Positions 10,635 through 13,471 of a DNA stretch of 13,471 bases are shown here, in pieces; the stretch's first letter is position 1; every line of letters begins with the position of its first letter. This stretch comes from DASQUK01 sp046723645 (GTDB lineage Bacteria > Actinomycetota > Acidimicrobiia > Acidimicrobiales > VFJN01). The stretch lies in NCBI GenBank assembly GCA_046723645.1, contig JBKOUY010000196.1, positions 1 to 13,471 of the forward strand, read 5' to 3'. Below the pieces are notes generated by a model. That model was not told where the DNA came from. It did not search any database and saw only the letters and a list, made by a program, of their open reading frames with translations. The position numbers and the translations under genes were made by a program.

Positions 10635-11315
10635 ATGGAGCCGCTACTGCTGTTCCCCGAGCCGGCGCCGCCGGAGCTGGCGCAGGCCATCGACCTCGCG
10701 GGTTACCCGTGGAAGGGCGTGACCGACGAGCGCTCGGCAGCACGGAGCGAGCCCGAGGCCGGCTGGGCCGGTGCAGTGGTCGTCGCCGCCGTCGATCCGG
10801 ACGGCGCCTTCACGCTGTGTCGGGCGCTGCGCAAGCGCGACGTGCCGCTCGAGCCCCTCCTCCTGCTGGTCTCCGGTGGGCAGCTGGCCGACCTCGAGCT
10901 GCGCGAGGACCTGTTCGACGACTTCTGCCTCTACCCGTTCCAACCGCTCGAGCTCGAGGCCCGGCTCAAGCACCTGTTCTGGCGGACCGGCCGGGGCACC
11001 CGGCCTGAGCTGGTCGAGTACGGCCCGCTGGCGCTCAACCTCGAGACCTACCAGGCGGGGATCGAGGGCCATCCGCTCGACCTCACGTACATGGAGTACG
11101 AGCTGCTCAAGTTCCTGGCGTCTCATCCCGGGCGGGTGTTCACACGCGAGACCCTGCTGAGCCGGGTGTGGGGGTACGAGTACTACGGCGGCGCCCGCAC
11201 CGTGGACGTCCACATCCGCAGGCTCCGCGCCAAGCTGGGCGAGGAGCACGCCAACCTCATCCAGACCGTGCGCTCGGTCGGCTACCGCTTCGGCCAGTCC
11301 CGCTGGAACGTCTGA
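10635..11315 (+). CDS. glnR: GlnR-like OmpR-family transcriptional regulator with degenerate receiver
   Basis: The 226-residue product has a receiver-like domain (about 1-115) and an OmpR-type winged helix (about 128-222). The latter reads LDLTYMEYELLKFLASHPGR, VFTRETLLSRVWGYEYYGG, ARTVDVHIRRLRAKLGEEH and VRSVGYRF, very close to the DNA-binding domain of mycobacterial GlnR. GlnR proteins are orphan regulators that control glnA, glnII and ammonium transport, so its place after glnA2 fits. The receiver has no acidic pocket, and the residue aligned with the GlnR phospho-site Asp is Ala51 (GAVVVAA), so control by phosphorylation looks impossible. The start is uncertain: ATG 10635, or GTG 10614, which would overlap the glnA2 stop as GTGA and suggest translational coupling. 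Neither has a strong Shine-Dalgarno. The gene ends five bases before a strong hairpin. Other OmpR-type regulators cannot be fully excluded. Confidence 0.85.
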   Translation: MEPLLLFPEPAPPELAQAIDLAGYPWKGVTDERSAARSEPEAGWAGAVVVAAVDPDGAFTLCRALRKRDVPLEPLLLLVSGGQLADLELREDLFDDFCLYPFQPLELEARLKHLFWRTGRGTRPELVEYGPLALNLETYQAGIEGHPLDLTYMEYELLKFLASHPGRVFTRETLLSRVWGYEYYGGARTVDVHIRRLRAKLGEEHANLIQTVRSVGYRFGQSRWNV

Positions 11316-11319
11316 TGCT

Positions 11320-11348
11320 TCGATCCCGAAGCGGAGCTTCGGGATCGA
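11320..11348 (+). terminator. Strong hairpin after glnR
   Basis: CGATCCCGAAGC (11321-11332) and GCTTCGGGATCG (11336-11347) are perfect complements around a GGA loop; 11320 and 11348 add a T-A pair, giving 13 bp. It begins five bases after the glnR stop. Only a short TTT follows (11352-11354), so it is terminator-like but not a textbook intrinsic terminator. It is also the first unit of the hairpin array. Confidence 0.7.
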
Positions 11349-11480
11349 GACTTTGGCCGCCGCCTTCGGCGGCGTCGACTTCCTGTCGCTCGACCGGCGG
11401 AGCCGGATCGAGCGACGGTGCGGGGCTCCGGCGGAGCCTCTGCCCCCCACACCCCCCGCCAACCGCGCGCGCTGCGCGCG
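11320..11480. repeat. Array of five hairpins between convergent genes
   Basis: Five inverted repeats fill this gap. They are 11320-11348 (13 bp, GGA loop), 11356-11373 (GCCGCCG/CGGCGGC, loop CCTT), 11385-11416 (GTCGCTCGA and CCGGC against GCCGG and TCGAGCGAC, 14 bp with one bulged A, GGA loop), 11424-11438 (GGCTCC/GGAGCC), and 11464-11480 (CGCGCGC/GCGCGCG). Units 1, 3 and 4 share the identical heptamer GCGGAGC at 11331, 11397 and 11431. A C-rich run of two hexamers split by ACA lies at 11443-11457, so the minus-strand transcript carries paired G6 runs. The block resembles a mosaic of REP-like intergenic palindromes. It probably acts as a two-way terminator for glnR and the minus-strand operon; the last hairpin lies four bases past the stop of the small membrane protein. 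Confidence 0.75.
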
Positions 11481-11484
11481 CTCG

Positions 11485-11643
11485 CTACTTGTTGAGGTCT
11501 ATTTGCTCGCTGCCCTTGTTGCGGGCCTCGGCGTCTTCCTTTAGGGACCAGCCGAGGAGGGCCGCCACGACGGCACCCGACATGCACACCGCGACGGGGA
11601 TCACCAGCACGAGGACGATCACCATCAGGATGGTGCCGGCCAT
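11485..11643 (-). CDS. Small single-pass membrane protein, 52 residues
   Basis: This short gene reads MAGTILMVIVLVLVIPVAVC, then MSGAVVAALLGWSLKEDAEA, RNKGSEQIDLNK and a TAG stop. Residues 4-31 form one long hydrophobic helix or a tight hairpin; the charged hydrophilic tail probably faces the cytoplasm. The ATG at 11643-11641 lies four bases after the stop of the Rid-family gene. The purine-rich GGGAGGGGG ending that gene provides a ribosome binding site about ten bases upstream. Clean codons, a strong Shine-Dalgarno and tight coupling support a real gene. I do not recognise a family. Its placement suggests it is translated with the Rid protein; a role as a membrane anchor or accessory to the operon would be a guess. 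Confidence 0.72.
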   Translation of the reverse strand: MAGTILMVIVLVLVIPVAVCMSGAVVAALLGWSLKEDAEARNKGSEQIDLNK

Positions 11644-11647
11644 GCCG

Positions 11648-12010
11648 TCATCCCCCTCCCACGTGGGCCCACGCCTCCACCTCGACCAGGGCCCCGAGCG
11701 GTAGCTCGGCCACCCCGATCGCCGAGCGGGCGGGGCGGTGGTCGCCGAAGCAGTCGATGTAGACCTCGTTCATCGCCGCGTAGTCGCTCATGTGGCGCAG
11801 GAAGACGGTGGTCTTGACGACGTCGGTGAGGCCCGCGCCCTGGCTGGCGAGCTGGGCTTCGAGGTTGGCGATGGCCTGCCGGAGCTCGGCGGCGGTGCCG
11901 CCCATGACGATCTGGCCGTCGGCCACCCCGACCTGCCCCGACACGACGAGCCACTCCCCGGCTCGCACCACGGGGGTGTAGGGACCGACCGGCTTGGCGG
12001 GCTCACTCAT
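11648..12010 (-). CDS. Rid family protein (YjgF/YER057c/UK114)
   Basis: The 120-residue product is standard length for the family, whose members are trimers. RidA-type members hydrolyse reactive enamines and imines formed by PLP enzymes and amine oxidations. It reads VGPYTPVVRAGEWLVVSGQV, GTAAELRQAIANLEAQLASQ, LTDVVKTTVFLRHM and YIDCFGDHRPARSAIGVAEL. Arg95 in the PARSAIGV signature corresponds to the catalytic Arg105 of E. coli RidA, so imine deaminase activity is possible. The end LVEVEAWA is typical. The start is ATG 12010, where family homology begins; the frame extends upstream only into the neighbouring gene. No clear Shine-Dalgarno is seen. It lies 32 bp after the molybdenum protein and four bases before the small membrane protein, so the three are probably one operon. 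Which Rid subgroup it belongs to is uncertain. Confidence 0.93.
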   Translation of the reverse strand: MSEPAKPVGPYTPVVRAGEWLVVSGQVGVADGQIVMGGTAAELRQAIANLEAQLASQGAGLTDVVKTTVFLRHMSDYAAMNEVYIDCFGDHRPARSAIGVAELPLGALVEVEAWAHVGGG

Positions 12011-12042
12011 GCGCGACGACGCTAGTGGACCCTCGCGGCACT

Positions 12043-13471
12043 TCACCGACGGAGGCGGTGGCCCGTGGGCCAGGCCGGGGGGCAGCCCTGCGCCAGCCAG
12101 GCGGCTGCCGCCACGGCGGCGAAGGCGGCGTCCGAGCCGTTGACGGGCGGACCGTCCGAGGGCTCGACCGTGACCTCGATGGCGGGCGTGTCGACCGCCC
12201 GCAGCACCCCGAAGCTGCGGATCGTCAGGTCGTGGACCTCGCCCGCGCCGTCGACCGCCAGCCCCTCGTTGCACACCCACCCGAGCGCCATGTGCGCGGC
12301 ACCGACGCAGTAGGACCGCAGGGTGACCTCGTCGAGCGGCTCACCGCACCTGACGGCCACGCCGACCCGGGGCTCGGTACCGAGGACGACGTCGGCGCGG
12401 GCGACGGCTCCGTCCGGCGAACGGACGGCGACGCGGCCGCGGCCGTCCTCCGACAGGGCCTCGAGCACGCCAGCCACCTCGACGCCGGCGCCGACGCGCA
12501 CGCCGGCGCCGGCGAGGAGCGCCAGCGCTTCCCCCCACCCGGTGGCCCGCGGCGCCGTGGACGTCGGCGGGCCGGGCACGTCGACCTCCTCGACGACCAG
12601 GCCGGGCGCCACGCCGGCGATCGCCGCAGCGACCCCGCTGGTCCGCGCCACCCGGATGGCCCCAGATCCGTCGGCGCGTACGCCCGCGGCCAGCGGCGGC
12701 CGCTTGGCGCCGAGGCGGACGGCGTCCTCGCGGGCCAGGAGCACGCGCACCGGCCGGCCGTGCCGGTCGGCCAGCTCGCGGGCGGCGGCAGTGACCGCTG
12801 TGGCCCGCTTCCCACCGAACGCACCGCCGTTGGCGAGCGGCGACGCGGGCTCGCCGCCGGGCACGCACCACGACGCGTCGAGCTCGAGGTAGGCGGGCTC
12901 GACCCACGTCGTGCGCACGGTGACGGCCCAGTCGCCGGGGGGCGGCTCGATGGGGTGGCGCAGCTCGGCGGTCGTGCGGCGGCCCTGTACCTTGCCGGCG
13001 GCCGCCCGGGCCTCGGCGACCGATTCGCCCACGGCCCAGCCGCCGGCACCGTCGGGCATCGCCACCAGGGCGTCGGCGGGCGCGGTGTCGTCTGCGAAGC
13101 CCCCGTCGCCCAGCGGCACCTCCGGATCGACCCGCTGCGGCGACCGCCCCTCGATGGTGGCGCGCCGGCCGGCGGCATCGAGATCCCGTTGCGGCCCCGC
13201 CTCCGGCCGCGCGGGCGTGCCGTACGCCGACCAGGCGTCGAGGATGGTCTGCCAGCCGGTGCAGCGGCAGAGATGTGCGAGCAGCGCCTGCTCGACTGCG
13301 GGGTGGTCGTCGGGGGGCGTGCCCTTGGCCCGCAGGCCCGACAGCCGCAGGACGATGCCGGGCGTGCAGAAGCCGCACTGGCTTGCGCCGGTCGCGCAGA
13401 ACGCCTCCCCCCATGCCGCCCGCTCGGCGGCATCGAGGCCGCCCAGGGTGGTGATCGACCGGCCCCGGACG
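12043..13471 (-). CDS. Xanthine dehydrogenase-like protein, fused [2Fe-2S] and molybdopterin domains, N-terminus beyond window
   Basis: At least 475 residues; the open frame continues past the right edge. The visible N-terminal part is the second [2Fe-2S] domain of the xanthine dehydrogenase/aldehyde oxidase family: FCATGASQCGFCTPGIVLRL then HLCRCTGWQTILDAW, with cluster cysteines encoded at 13377-13375, 13368-13366, 13269-13267 and 13263-13261. After a linker comes a shortened molybdopterin-binding part: WAVGESVAEARAAAGKV (end of the a/b hammerhead), TWVEPAYLELDASW, NGGAFGGKRA, GRPVRVLLAREDAVRLGAKR, APRATGWGEALALL. It ends PSDGPPVNGSDAAFAAVAAA. Normally these are separate subunits and the molybdenum subunit alone exceeds 700 residues, so this is a compact fusion. 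The catalytic Glu of GVGE appears replaced by Asp (codon 12132-12130). Redox role is likely, activity uncertain, substrate unknown. It leads the operon with the Rid protein. Confidence 0.82.
   Translation of the reverse strand, partial: VRGRSITTLGGLDAAERAAWGEAFCATGASQCGFCTPGIVLRLSGLRAKGTPPDDHPAVEQALLAHLCRCTGWQTILDAWSAYGTPARPEAGPQRDLDAAGRRATIEGRSPQRVDPEVPLGDGGFADDTAPADALVAMPDGAGGWAVGESVAEARAAAGKVQGRRTTAELRHPIEPPPGDWAVTVRTTWVEPAYLELDASWCVPGGEPASPLANGGAFGGKRATAVTAAARELADRHGRPVRVLLAREDAVRLGAKRPPLAAGVRADGSGAIRVARTSGVAAAIAGVAPGLVVEEVDVPGPPTSTAPRATGWGEALALLAGAGVRVGAGVEVAGVLEALSEDGRGRVAVRSPDGAVARADVVLGTEPRVGVAVRCGEPLDEVTLRSYCVGAAHMALGWVCNEGLAVDGAGEVHDLTIRSFGVLRAVDTPAIEVTVEPSDGPPVNGSDAAFAAVAAAAWLAQGCPPAWPTGHRLRR

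Noticed and set aside
12011..12280. Longer Rid protein from 12280
   Set aside because: The extra residues overlap the end of the molybdo-protein gene and are Gly/Arg-rich shadow sequence; Rid family length fits the ATG at 12010.
13119..13471. Reading the molybdo-protein as starting at 13119
   Set aside because: The same frame is open to the window edge and encodes CGFC and CRCTG iron-sulfur motifs, so 13119 is not the true start.

Overview
The window is very GC-rich, with G or C at most third codon positions, and its genes look actinobacterial. Evidence includes an Lhr helicase of mycobacterial type, a GlnR-like winged-helix regulator, a GlnA2-like glutamine synthetase next to a GSI-beta enzyme and a GSII enzyme, and two lipoproteins. 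A deep-branching actinomycete, such as a member of the Acidimicrobiia, fits best. That placement is inference from gene content, not a database result. The long ORFs on the opposite strand of most genes are shadows produced by the GC bias.

Layout. 1-868 (-): 5' part of a DUF4349 lipoprotein that runs off the left edge. 978-5279 (+): complete lhr, a DNA helicase of about 1,433 residues. 5294-6172 (-): secreted lipoprotein of unknown function, tail-to-tail with lhr. 6293-6510 (-): remnant of a PIN-domain (VapC-like) toxin, lacking its N-terminal half and carrying a frameshift, directly after the glnA stop. 6515-7939 (-): glnA, GSI-beta. 8095-9096 (-): glnII, GSII. 9274-10617 (+): GlnA2-like GSI. 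10635-11315 (+): GlnR-like regulator. 11316-11484: convergent intergenic region packed with hairpins. 11485-11643 (-): 52-residue membrane protein. 11648-12010 (-): Rid-family protein. 12043-13471 (-): compact xanthine-dehydrogenase-like protein with fused iron-sulfur and molybdopterin parts, cut by the right edge.

The centre of interest is 6515-11315. Three glutamine synthetases of different subfamilies sit together with a GlnR-like regulator: glnII and glnA point left, glnA2 and glnR point right. The divergent 177-bp promoter region between them holds an 11-bp-spaced direct repeat (TGTGAAC twice) plus an inverted copy, which is the geometry expected for an OmpR-family regulator such as the GlnR-like protein encoded 1.4 kb away. 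This looks like a self-contained ammonium-assimilation locus.

The minus-strand group 13471-11485 (molybdo-iron-sulfur protein, Rid protein, small membrane protein) has tight spacing and reads as one operon ending in the hairpin array. A plausible theme is oxidation of a nitrogenous or heterocyclic compound with Rid-type clean-up of reactive imines, but the substrate cannot be read from sequence.
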